From JBBRLG01 sp038231495 (GTDB lineage: Bacteria; Planctomycetota; Planctomycetia; Gemmatales; Gemmataceae), in NCBI GenBank assembly GCA_038231495.1, contig JBBRLG010000080.1:1-17088 (forward strand): DNA of 17,088 nt, given 5' to 3'. Below the pieces are notes generated by a model, which was not told the origin of the DNA, ran no database searches, and saw only the letters and a program-made list of their open reading frames with translations. The position numbers and the translations under genes were made by a program. Shown piece by piece: positions 6,537-13,685 of the stretch (the first letter of the stretch is position 1; the number at the start of each line of letters is the position of its first letter).

Positions 6537-7937
6537 TCACGCCAGCACTTGCCGAATCACCTGACCCCGGCTGATCGGCAACGGCCGGCCCAGGGAATCG
6601 TGAACTTCCGTGTCGGGAGCGAAGCCGAGACAGTGGAAGATCGTCGCGGTAAGGTCTTGCGGTTGCACGCGGCCGTCGCGCGCGTGCCCGCCGATGCTGT
6701 CGGAGGCACCGTATACCTGGCCGCCGCGGACGCCGCCGCCGGCCAGCGTCGCGGAAAAGACGTGGCCCCAGTGGTCGCGACCGCCGGCCGGGTTGTGCTT
6801 CGGCGTCCGTCCGAACTCGCCGGCCCAGACGACCAGCGTTTCGCCCAGCAGGCCGCGCTGGTCGAGGTCGTCCAGGAGGGCCGAATAGGCCTGGTCCATT
6901 GGCGGCATCAGCACGTTCTTGCAGCGGAAGGCGTTCTTCTGATGATTGTCCCACGCCGGGCTGTCGTTGCCGTCGCCCTCCATGCGCGTCCAGTTCACCT
7001 GCACCAGCGAAACGCCCGACTCGACCAACCGTCGGGCCAGGAGAACGCTCTGGCCGAAACGGTTGCGGCCGTACCGGTCGCGCACCGCCGGCGGTTCCTT
7101 GTCGAGGTTGAACGCTTGCCGGGCCTTGCCGGCACGCAACAAGTCGAACGCCTGCTTGCTGCGGTTGTCGAATCGGGCCACGGCACCGGCACGGTCAACG
7201 GTGTCGAGACGTTCGTTGATTTGGTCCAGGAGCGACAGTCGGTCCTGCAAGCGGCCCGACGACACCTCGCCGGGCAGACTCAAGCCGGGAATCTGGAAGG
7301 CGGACGACGACGGGTCGCAGGGGATGAGCCACGGGTCCGCCGAACGACCGAGGAAGCCGCCGTCCTGACCCGGCCAGGAAAGGTTGCCGGTGTTCCAAAT
7401 GTGTTCGGGCAGCGTGACCGCCGCGGGCAGGCCGTTCCGGTCCGGCCGCAGCCAGCGCACGAGAGAGCCGACGCACGGCCAGTCGTTGGGCGCGCCGGGC
7501 TTGGCGTTTTCGGAATTGGTCGGCTGGTGCGGCACGCCGGTCAGCATCCAGTAGCCGCTGGACGAGTGGGCGTTGTCGTCGGTGGACACGGCACGCAGAG
7601 CGGCGATCTTGTCCATCATGCGGGCGGTCTGCGGCATCAGTTCGCCGACGCGGATGCCGGGCACGGCGGTCGCAATCGGCTTAAATTCGCCGCGGATTTC
7701 GACGGGAGCGTCGGGCTTGGGGTCCCAGGTCTCGTGCTGCGGCGGTCCGCCCAGTAGGAAGAGCAGGATGCACGACTTGGCCTTACCGAAGGAGGACGAC
7801 GGCGCGGACGCCGCTGCCCGGCCGGTAAGCAAACCCGGCAGCGACAGGCCGAGCGCAGTCAAGCCGCCGACCCGCAGCCATTCGCGCCGCGTCAGGCCGT
7901 CGCACAGGCGCGGGCCGGTATCGTAAATGCTAAACAT
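6537..7937 (-). CDS. DUF1501 family protein, Tat-exported
   Basis: This 466-residue protein is a full-length DUF1501 member, a family in the alkaline phosphatase/sulfatase-like superfamily that is abundant in Planctomycetota; its substrate is unknown. The N-terminus carries a twin-arginine signal (LTRREWLRVGG, Arg17-Arg18, then a hydrophobic stretch to about residue 45), so it is probably folded in the cytoplasm and exported by Tat. Family landmarks include GGPPQHETWDPKPDAP, MPQTARMMDK, a DNAHSSSGYWMLTG segment, and near the C-terminus VVWAGEFGRTP and GRDHWGH, which look like metal-site segments. ATG 7937 was chosen because it starts just before the Tat signal and has AAGGGGG about 10 bases upstream; a longer frame adds 46 unrelated residues. 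In planctomycetes such genes are often paired with DUF1549/DUF1553 genes, but none is seen in this window. Confidence 0.93.
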   Translation of the reverse strand: MFSIYDTGPRLCDGLTRREWLRVGGLTALGLSLPGLLTGRAAASAPSSSFGKAKSCILLFLLGGPPQHETWDPKPDAPVEIRGEFKPIATAVPGIRVGELMPQTARMMDKIAALRAVSTDDNAHSSSGYWMLTGVPHQPTNSENAKPGAPNDWPCVGSLVRWLRPDRNGLPAAVTLPEHIWNTGNLSWPGQDGGFLGRSADPWLIPCDPSSSAFQIPGLSLPGEVSSGRLQDRLSLLDQINERLDTVDRAGAVARFDNRSKQAFDLLRAGKARQAFNLDKEPPAVRDRYGRNRFGQSVLLARRLVESGVSLVQVNWTRMEGDGNDSPAWDNHQKNAFRCKNVLMPPMDQAYSALLDDLDQRGLLGETLVVWAGEFGRTPKHNPAGGRDHWGHVFSATLAGGGVRGGQVYGASDSIGGHARDGRVQPQDLTATIFHCLGFAPDTEVHDSLGRPLPISRGQVIRQVLA

Positions 7938-7973
7938 GCGCGATTTTCCCCCTTGGCAGGCGTGAACGCCTTC

Positions 7974-8002
7974 ACTGTAAGCTGCTGGGGAAGGAATTAC
8001 AA
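7974..8002 (-). promoter_or_regulatory. Candidate promoter for the DUF1501 gene
   Basis: On the minus strand TTGTAA (8002-7997) and TACAGT (7979-7974) each match four of six sigma70 consensus bases and are spaced by exactly 17 bases. The -10 lies 37 bases before the ATG. A small inverted repeat, AGGCG-TGAA-CGCCT (7958-7971), sits just downstream of the -10 and would fall in the leader or start region. This supports independent transcription of DUF1501. Confidence 0.3.
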
Positions 8003-8063
8003 GATCGTGGTGGAGGGGAACAAAGCCCAATGCGGGATCAAGGGAGTTGTATTCGTCTCCTTG

Positions 8064-8078
8064 GGAGTGCCGCACTCC
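8064..8078. repeat. Short hairpin after the GT87 gene
   Basis: GGAGTG (8064-8069) and CACTCC (8073-8078) pair perfectly around a 3-base loop, 31 bases past the GT87 stop. On the minus strand a T-run comes before the stem rather than after it, so it is not a canonical intrinsic terminator. It could protect the 3' end of the GT87 transcript. Confidence 0.35.
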
Positions 8079-8108
8079 AAAGGAAAAAACACCTTACTTG
8101 ATCCTGCA

Positions 8109-9299
8109 CTAGGTCATCACCGCTTGCGGCTTGGGAAGGCAGAACCGAAAACCGACATACGCCGCCAACACCGTCGGACACATCCAAATGAACCAGAAGT
8201 ATTCCACGCCCAGGGCCAATTGCACCACGGCGACCAGTCCGATGATGCAGTAGAAAACGACGGCCAGCGCGCGCCAGCGCCCCGCTTCGGCCCCGTGCAG
8301 CCGCACCGCGATCTGCACGACCGGAACCAGCAGCAGCACCAGGTCGAACGGCCAACCGCCGTACGCGGTCGTCAGCACCGACACCAGCAGCAATAAAGGC
8401 ATCTGCTCCTTCCAGTCCCAGCAACGTCGGTGGCAAATCCACCACGGCACGAACCACAACAGGCCCGGCACCAGCGCCAGGAATTGCAGCCGGAAGTTGT
8501 CCGGGTCGATCAGCACACGCAGGCAGTGCGCCAGCGTCGGCGAGCGGTACTGCGACGGCGGCTGATTTGTAAAGGCGTGCCCGTAGTGTTGCAGGAGCTG
8601 AGTGTCGAACGCCAACGGAATGGCCGTGAGTAGCACCCCGGTTGCCGCCCCCGCAACTAAGACTTTCCAGCGGCGTTCGCGCACCGCCCAGAACAGGAGC
8701 GCGATCCAGAAGAGGTAGGCCAGGTGCGGCTTGATCGCCAGCAAGACCGCGGCGACGCCCATCAGTGGGTCGGATCGGCGTTCGCTAAAGTGCAGAAAGA
8801 GAGTCGCGCCGAGCAGGATCAACGGCGAAATTTGCCCCGCGGTCAGGGCGAAATAGCACGGCAAGAACGTCAACGCCAGCAACCACCCAATCCAGCGCCG
8901 GTCGGCATCGCCGCCGTACAGTCGCCACAAGCGGTCGGCACAGAAGCCTAGCACGAGGAAGTGCAATGCCATCCAGACCAGGTGGGCCGTGCGCACGTCG
9001 AGGAGGCCGAACGGCAGCACCAGCGGCAGCGTCCACGGCGGGTTCCACATCAGGATACCCTCGTCGGTGCGGCCCGCCTCGCGCTGCAGCGCTTCCATGC
9101 GTTCGATATCGTAGGGGTTTTCGCCCTGGAGGGTCAGCCGGCCCGCCGCCCAGTATTCGACGAAATCGTGCATCGGTAGCGCCGTTAACGCCTGGGGCGT
9201 CAGCGCGAAGTTTCCGACCAGGACGAGTAAGGCACCGGCCAGCGCGCCGCCTAGTAGGTAGGGTCGCCGAGGATGGTTTGCCGCGACCGCTTGCGCCAT
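8109..9299 (-). CDS. GT87 (DUF2029) membrane glycosyltransferase
   Basis: The 396-residue product is a polytopic membrane protein with about nine to eleven hydrophobic helices. It resembles glycosyltransferase family 87 (DUF2029), GT-C enzymes that include mycobacterial polyprenyl-phosphate-mannose-dependent mannosyltransferases. Typical features are the loop after TM1 with DFVEYW (Asp45 to Trp50), GRLTLQGENPYD (53-64), and WNPPWTLPL (85-93). Acidic Asp45 in this first extracytoplasmic loop is the likely catalytic-site residue by analogy with GT-C enzymes. It would use a lipid-linked sugar and act on the outer face of the membrane; the acceptor is unknown. ATG 9299 has GGAAAGG about 5 bases upstream. 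The gene follows the PPC-repeat gene by 140 bp, so co-transcription is possible but not certain. Confidence 0.85.
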   Translation of the reverse strand: MAQAVAANHPRRPYLLGGALAGALLVLVGNFALTPQALTALPMHDFVEYWAAGRLTLQGENPYDIERMEALQREAGRTDEGILMWNPPWTLPLVLPFGLLDVRTAHLVWMALHFLVLGFCADRLWRLYGGDADRRWIGWLLALTFLPCYFALTAGQISPLILLGATLFLHFSERRSDPLMGVAAVLLAIKPHLAYLFWIALLFWAVRERRWKVLVAGAATGVLLTAIPLAFDTQLLQHYGHAFTNQPPSQYRSPTLAHCLRVLIDPDNFRLQFLALVPGLLWFVPWWICHRRCWDWKEQMPLLLLVSVLTTAYGGWPFDLVLLLVPVVQIAVRLHGAEAGRWRALAVVFYCIIGLVAVVQLALGVEYFWFIWMCPTVLAAYVGFRFCLPKPQAVMT

Positions 9300-9334
9300 G
9301 GATTGCCTTTCCGCGGAGACCGAACGTCGATCGT

Positions 9335-9352
9335 CGGGCGCGGTTACGCCCG
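9335..9352. repeat. Six-bp hairpin upstream of the GT87 gene
   Basis: CGGGCG (9335-9340) and CGCCCG (9347-9352) pair perfectly around a 6-base loop in the 140-bp gap between the PPC-repeat gene and GT87, 35 bases before the GT87 ATG. It may be a leader hairpin. No T-run follows on either strand. The rest of this gap shows no gene. Confidence 0.3.
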
Positions 9353-9439
9353 TTCGCGTCAAGCATAGGTCACGACTGGGGACGACACAAACGGAAGGGC
9401 ACTCACTCCGGTCGCTCACGCTCCCAGTTCGCCATGCGC

Positions 9440-11470
9440 TCAGGGCTTCTTGATCGTCAGGGGCACGGCGGTCGAAGTGATGGCCACGTCCTGACCCTTG
9501 TGCTTCGCCTTGCCCGTCAGCGTAATCATGGACGTGCCAACCGGGGCGTTGGCCTCTACGTTCAGCGTCATTTTCGCCTCGGACTGGTTGGCCGCGACGT
9601 TAACAAGCGCCGGTTTCACGTTCGCCGGCAGGCCGTTCGCGGTGAGTACGATCTCCTCGGTGAAGCCCGGCGCGCGGGTCGCCGTCACCGTCAGGCCGAG
9701 CGGTTTGCCGGGGGTCGCGGCCGGCTCGTCGAACTTGAACGCCAGCGTGAACGGCGGACGTTCCTTCACCGCGAGGCCGAGCCGGGTAAACAGCGGCCGG
9801 GGCGGCACCGGCAGGTTGGCCAGGTTCTGGCTGGCCAGGGCGCGGACGCTCACGAACTGAACGACCTCTTTGCCGTTGATCGTGGCCTTGCCCTGGATGA
9901 CAAATTCTTGCGGGCCGAGGGGGGCGTCCAACGCGCAGGTGATTGTTAGCGTGCCGCCGGGCAGGTTGGGCATCGGCGGTTGCCCGGCGGCAATCGTGAC
10001 CTGGCCCGTCAACTTCGGGTTGCCCACGACGCTGACTTCAATCGGACCGGCATAGTCTTTGCGGTTTACGACAATCGGGATCGCAAAAGTGGCACCCTGG
10101 CCCACGTCGTAACGCTCGATGCCCACCGCGAGGTCGAAACCGGGTTCGTAGGGCGTGACCGTGATGCGGTAGGTCTCGGACGGGCCGCCCCACAGCAGCA
10201 GGTGCTTGACGGCCAAAGTGTAATCCCCCTCGGCCGGCGGCGTGAAGTCCAGCCGGGCCGCGGCCATGAGGTTCGACGCCTGAAGCTGCGCGCCCTTGGC
10301 GTCGAGCAAAACCATGTCCACTTCGCTCGGCGAGTGCAGTTCTTGCGTCTGGGCTTCCAGGATGTAGCGCTGACCTTTTTTCAGGGCGAAGACGTAATAG
10401 TCCACGTCGTCTTTTTTCTCGAACCGCCCCGTGACCGCGCCGGGCACCGGCACGCGGTTGGCCTTGGCAAGCTCGTTATTCGGCTCTAGTTCCAGCGTTT
10501 CGTCGAGGTCGGACAGCGCCAGACTCACCGGCCAACCATTGAGGCCGTTTGGACCCCTGGGCGTCACCCACATGGACGAAATCAGGGCGTCGGTCGGGGC
10601 CGTCACCTCGACGGGGCTAACACCATCCACGGTCGGCCCGGCGAAATGCACTGCAACCTTGCTGCCGCGCTTGGCCGCCAGCGGCAGCGGCGTCGTGGCG
10701 CACGGAAAGTCGCCGATGCGCAAGCGGTAGATGAAATCCTCGCCGCCCCGGTAACTAACGTCGCGGATTTCGATGAGGTAGTCGCCGGCCTCCTTGAAGG
10801 TGTAGGTCAGGCGTGGGTCGGTCTGCAAACCCGGCGCGTCGTTGCTATGGCCGCCGGGCAATTCGCGGCCGCTCTTGGGGTCGATGAGCGTCAACTGCGG
10901 GTCGAACGCGCTGCCGAGCCGGCGGCCCAGTACCTCGAAGCTGACGCGCTCGCCGGCCTTGACGGTTAGCTTGTAATAATCGTTCGCCTCCGGCCCAACC
11001 TTGCCCGCCACGACACAAGGCACGGCCACAGTCTGGGCCGTGAGTTTGCTGCGGTTGTTGGCCCCTTGCATTACCTCCGGCAAGTCGTCGATGCAGAACA
11101 GCCGGTAATTCGACATGCCGCGTGTCGTTGCCAGCGCGATCGAATGAAAGCCCATCGGCGCATCCTTCGGCACTTCGAGGCGCACGAGCAGCTTGGCGTT
11201 GTCCTTGCCGTTGTTGTTTTCGGCGGGGATCATCACCTTCGCGGGAAAGCTGGTCCAGACGCCGGTCGGGTCCGCGAGGTTGGTGCCGGTAAGCGTCAGA
11301 TCGAGCGTCGTGCCGCGCTGCATGCCGAGTGGAAACGGTGCTTTCAGCGTCGGCGCTTGCGGGTTCGGCGCGACCGCCGCCGGTTTCTGAGCGGGTGCGG
11401 ACTGCGGGAAGAGGACAATCGCGGCAAGGAGGAGGGGCAAAACAACGCGGCGGTCATTGGAGAGGTTCAT
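9440..11470 (-). CDS. Exported protein with two pre-peptidase C-terminal (PPC)-like domains
   Basis: This 676-residue protein begins with a clear signal peptide (about 1-27, ending SAPA-Q). It has no protease domain. After an N-terminal TIG/IPT-like segment (PLGMQRGTTLDLTLTGTNL, about 48-66), two PPC-like beta-sandwich regions are visible: one with DYYKLTVKAGERVSFEV, FDPQLTLID and GDYLIEIRD; a second with DVDYYVFALKKGQRYILEA, SEVDMVLLD and GDYTLAVKHL. The C-terminal third has further Ig-like beta domains with conserved Gly/Pro turns (GKPLGLTVTATR; LPANVKPALV). Such planctomycete proteins are probably cell-surface or periplasmic binding scaffolds, often near DUF1501 genes. ATG 11470 has AGGA about 8 bases upstream; the longer frame extends over the end of the upstream gene and is rejected. 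It lies 50 bp downstream of the GT39-like gene, so the two are probably co-transcribed. Confidence 0.85.
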   Translation of the reverse strand: MNLSNDRRVVLPLLLAAIVLFPQSAPAQKPAAVAPNPQAPTLKAPFPLGMQRGTTLDLTLTGTNLADPTGVWTSFPAKVMIPAENNNGKDNAKLLVRLEVPKDAPMGFHSIALATTRGMSNYRLFCIDDLPEVMQGANNRSKLTAQTVAVPCVVAGKVGPEANDYYKLTVKAGERVSFEVLGRRLGSAFDPQLTLIDPKSGRELPGGHSNDAPGLQTDPRLTYTFKEAGDYLIEIRDVSYRGGEDFIYRLRIGDFPCATTPLPLAAKRGSKVAVHFAGPTVDGVSPVEVTAPTDALISSMWVTPRGPNGLNGWPVSLALSDLDETLELEPNNELAKANRVPVPGAVTGRFEKKDDVDYYVFALKKGQRYILEAQTQELHSPSEVDMVLLDAKGAQLQASNLMAAARLDFTPPAEGDYTLAVKHLLLWGGPSETYRITVTPYEPGFDLAVGIERYDVGQGATFAIPIVVNRKDYAGPIEVSVVGNPKLTGQVTIAAGQPPMPNLPGGTLTITCALDAPLGPQEFVIQGKATINGKEVVQFVSVRALASQNLANLPVPPRPLFTRLGLAVKERPPFTLAFKFDEPAATPGKPLGLTVTATRAPGFTEEIVLTANGLPANVKPALVNVAANQSEAKMTLNVEANAPVGTSMITLTGKAKHKGQDVAITSTAVPLTIKKP

Positions 11471-11520
11471 GACGAATTCCTGAATCAGGTCGTAAACGGG
11501 GCTGGCGATACGCAATTCAC

Positions 11521-12972
11521 TCAGGCCCGTTCGGCCCGGACGCCCGCCGACCCGGCAAAGAGATAACCGCCGAGCATCGGCAGGCAGCAGCACAGGGCGA
11601 AGGCCGCATAGCACAGCAGCACGCCGTCGAGGGGCAGTCGCGGTCCGTGCAGCAGTTCCGCGTGCGTCAGGATGTAAGGCAGCGGTATCCAGAACAGGGC
11701 GAGCGCGGCGGGCATCGACTCCTTGTGGAAGCCGTACGTCCAGCGCCAGCCGAGCAGGCCAAGACCGAGCAGCAGCGCGAGCGTGACCGTGAGGATGACG
11801 TTGATGGCGTTGCGCACCCACGCCTCGGCGTCGTGGGCGAGCGAATTAACGGTCGGGTCGTCGGCTTCCTGCGCCGGCGAGTCAAGTACCTGGGTGACGA
11901 ACAGGCCGTGCTTGAAGAACTGCTCGCCGAGGAAGAAATTCAGCGCCGCGTGGATGCGCCAGTTGATGACGCCAACCGTGTTGCCGCTCAGCGTCTCGGT
12001 CACAACCTGGCCGAGACGGGAATAGCGTTCCGGCTGATCGAGTTCGGCCAACCTTTTCTGGCCCGCGGTATTCAGACTGCTTTCGGCCTGCTTTCTCATG
12101 TCGTCCGTCACCGGGCCGCCGTTGGCCTGGGGGTTGTTGCCGACCCACAGGTGATAATAGGCGGTATCCACCACCGGCACCGGTTCGCCGAATAGCTGGT
12201 AGTTGCGCACGCTCCACGGGGCCAGGCCGATTACGAAGCCGAGGAACGCGACCAGGGCGCACAGCCAGCCCCAGTTCAGGAGGCGGCTGCGCAACAAAAA
12301 CCAACCCAGCGCGACGACGGCGAACGGCAAACAATAGGCCCGAGTGAGGGCGAGCGCGGCCAGCATCAGCCCAAAGAGCAGACTGCTAAAAGCGCCGCCG
12401 GACTGCCCGGCGCGCACACCGAGGAACAAGACGAAGGCCAACAAGAACGCGGTCAAGGTGCCGTCGTTGACCGCTGCGGTGTTGATGATCCATAGCGGGT
12501 ACAAGGCCGTGAGGAGGCCGGCCACCAAACCCACCACCGTGCTGCGAAAAGCCCGGCGGGCGAAGAGGAAGTAAAGGCCGGCCGTGAGCGTGCCGATAGC
12601 GACCTGGATCCATTGCACCGTATGGTCCAGCGCGCCCGGATCGACGATGCGGGCCAGCAGTCCTACAAGGACCGGGAACCCCGGCGCGGTGTGGGCGGTC
12701 GGCTCGTCCTTGTCCGCAAAGGGCGCCTTGGCGATGAATCCCGTATTGAATTTCACGTTGTCGATCAGTGTTGTCATCTCGGCGGCTTCCGGGGTGGGGG
12801 CGGCACCTTCGGCGCTGCTCGTCGGCGAGGCGTCTTGCACGAAGAGGAAGCCCTGCGGGTGCTTGGCGTCGGTGCAAAGCGTCAGGTAGCCGACGCGGGG
12901 GACGGCCGCGAAAATCAGGACGGCGACGAACAGGAGGAAGTCGAAGAGGGTGAAGCGACGCGGTTCCGTCAT
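11521..12972 (-). CDS. GT39/ArnT-like membrane glycosyltransferase
   Basis: The product is a 483-residue polytopic membrane protein with roughly ten to twelve hydrophobic helices. The pattern fits the ArnT/PMT-like GT-C superfamily (GT39/GT83): a first helix at about 9-27 followed by Arg26 and a long extracytoplasmic loop, then TAPGFPVLVGLL (about 95-106), the counterpart of the PPGYP motif, and RNYQLFGEP after the central helices. The first loop is longer than usual, with a Ser/Thr/Ala/Glu-rich insert (about 48-66). The enzyme would transfer a sugar from a polyprenyl phosphate donor to a lipid, polysaccharide or protein; donor and acceptor cannot be read. ATG 12972 has GAGG about 6 bases upstream. 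It is the first gene of the minus-strand run and diverges from the acidic/basic protein gene. Confidence 0.85.
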   Translation of the reverse strand: MTEPRRFTLFDFLLFVAVLIFAAVPRVGYLTLCTDAKHPQGFLFVQDASPTSSAEGAAPTPEAAEMTTLIDNVKFNTGFIAKAPFADKDEPTAHTAPGFPVLVGLLARIVDPGALDHTVQWIQVAIGTLTAGLYFLFARRAFRSTVVGLVAGLLTALYPLWIINTAAVNDGTLTAFLLAFVLFLGVRAGQSGGAFSSLLFGLMLAALALTRAYCLPFAVVALGWFLLRSRLLNWGWLCALVAFLGFVIGLAPWSVRNYQLFGEPVPVVDTAYYHLWVGNNPQANGGPVTDDMRKQAESSLNTAGQKRLAELDQPERYSRLGQVVTETLSGNTVGVINWRIHAALNFFLGEQFFKHGLFVTQVLDSPAQEADDPTVNSLAHDAEAWVRNAINVILTVTLALLLGLGLLGWRWTYGFHKESMPAALALFWIPLPYILTHAELLHGPRLPLDGVLLCYAAFALCCCLPMLGGYLFAGSAGVRAERA

Positions 12973-13039
12973 GGGAATCCTCGGGAGGGGGGCAGGGGAC
13001 CGGGCGTGGTTGCTACTATCCTACCGGCGGACCGGCAAT

Positions 13040-13060
13040 CCCGCCACCCCGGAGGGCGGG
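13040..13060. repeat. GC-rich hairpin in the divergent gap
   Basis: CCCGCC (13040-13045) and GGCGGG (13055-13060) pair perfectly around a 9-base loop, in the 192-bp gap between the divergent GT39-like and acidic/basic genes. No T-run follows on either strand. It may be part of the promoter region or a dispersed palindrome. Confidence 0.35.
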
Positions 13061-13164
13061 GCGGTTCCTAAACTGACTTGCAAGACCGTTTGGGGGCCGC
13101 TAGGTTAACCTGTAATCGGAAAAAAGAAGGCTGTCGTTTTCATACCGTAAGGCAGGGCGATTTC

Positions 13165-13608
13165 ATGGCACGACGACGCACACGCAACCGGATGGACGCA
13201 CGCACCGACTTCGAGGCGGCCGAGCGCGTTAAAGCGGAAGACGATGACACCGAAGAGGAAGGCGACGAAGACGAAGACGAAGACGAGGAGGGCGGTGACG
13301 AAGCCGAAGAAGGCGGCGACGAAGCCGAGGTCGATGCCGACGAGGAGGAAGAGGTTCCCGTCGTCAAAAAGAAGAAGAAGGCCGCCGTCAAGGAGCCGAA
13401 GCCGAAGCGGACCCGGGCGCCCAAGCACATCCGCCAGAAGGTCGTGTGGGTCGTTTACGACAACTCCAACAAGCGCATCGCGGCCTACGACTATCCCAAG
13501 AAGCAGGAAGCCGACGACCACGCCGCACGCCTGAAGGAGGAAAAGAAAATGACCTTCTACGTGCAACCCGTCAAGGAGCCGATCGAGGAGAAGAAGGAAA
13601 AGGAATAA
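13165..13608 (+). CDS. Small acidic-then-basic protein, unknown function
   Basis: This 147-residue protein is strongly segmented. Residues 1-24 are basic (MARRRTRNRMD). Residues 25-63 are an acidic tract with 29 Asp/Glu in 39 positions. Residues 68-90 are Lys/Arg-rich (VVKKKKKAAVKEPKPKRTR). Residues 91-137 look like a small folded unit (KVVWVVYDNSNKRIAAYDYP, then EADDHAARLKEEKKMTFYV), which resembles a beta-hairpin plus helix. There is no signal peptide or membrane span. The charge pattern suggests binding of nucleic acid or basic proteins, but no specific family is recognised. ATG 13165 was chosen over an in-frame ATG at 13078 because it has AGGG about 8 bases upstream and the 29 extra residues look unrelated. 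The acidic tract is coded by GAA/GAC-rich repeats that may vary in length between strains. Confidence 0.75.
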   Translation: MARRRTRNRMDARTDFEAAERVKAEDDDTEEEGDEDEDEDEEGGDEAEEGGDEAEVDADEEEEVPVVKKKKKAAVKEPKPKRTRAPKHIRQKVVWVVYDNSNKRIAAYDYPKKQEADDHAARLKEEKKMTFYVQPVKEPIEEKKEKE

Positions 13609-13613
13609 CAGTT

Positions 13614-13681
13614 TGTTGTCCGTCGTCCGTTGTCAGAACTATTGACTGACAACGGACGACGGACAACGGACAACGGACAAC
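13614..13681. repeat. Heptad tandem repeats forming a 22-bp perfect hairpin
   Basis: The right half holds tandem GACRACG heptads: four full units at 13648-13675 and six bases of a fifth to 13681. The left half (13614-13634) holds three heptads in the reverse orientation. Together they form a perfect 22-bp stem (13615-13636 with 13646-13667) around a 9-base loop. It fills nearly the whole gap between the acidic/basic gene and the zinc-finger gene, ending 4 bases before the latter's GTG start. The pattern recalls heptanucleotide STRR repeats of cyanobacteria; I infer it is a dispersed repeat family. Confidence 0.85.
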
Positions 13682-13685
13682 CCCC

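Noticed and set aside
6303..7757. Plus-strand open frame of 484 codons opposite DUF1501 and TetR
   Set aside because: It spans the gap between two well-supported minus-strand genes and has no domain; DUF1501 landmarks are continuous on the minus strand.
8061..8080. Intrinsic terminator for the GT87 gene
   Set aside because: On the transcribed strand the T-run precedes the stem instead of following it, and the stem is short. It is kept only as a hairpin.
8966..9949. Plus-strand open frame of 327 codons across the GT87/PPC boundary
   Set aside because: It runs antisense through two recognised genes and their gap, and its product is Arg/Gly-rich with no motif.
13078..13106. Promoter-like pair TTGCAA, 17 bases, TAGGTT before the acidic/basic gene
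   Set aside because: The -10 matches only three of six consensus bases and the -35 four, so it is not distinguishable from background.
13614..13681. CRISPR-like array
   Set aside because: The units are 7 bp, contiguous and without spacers, and they are arranged as inverted arrays. No cas gene is visible.
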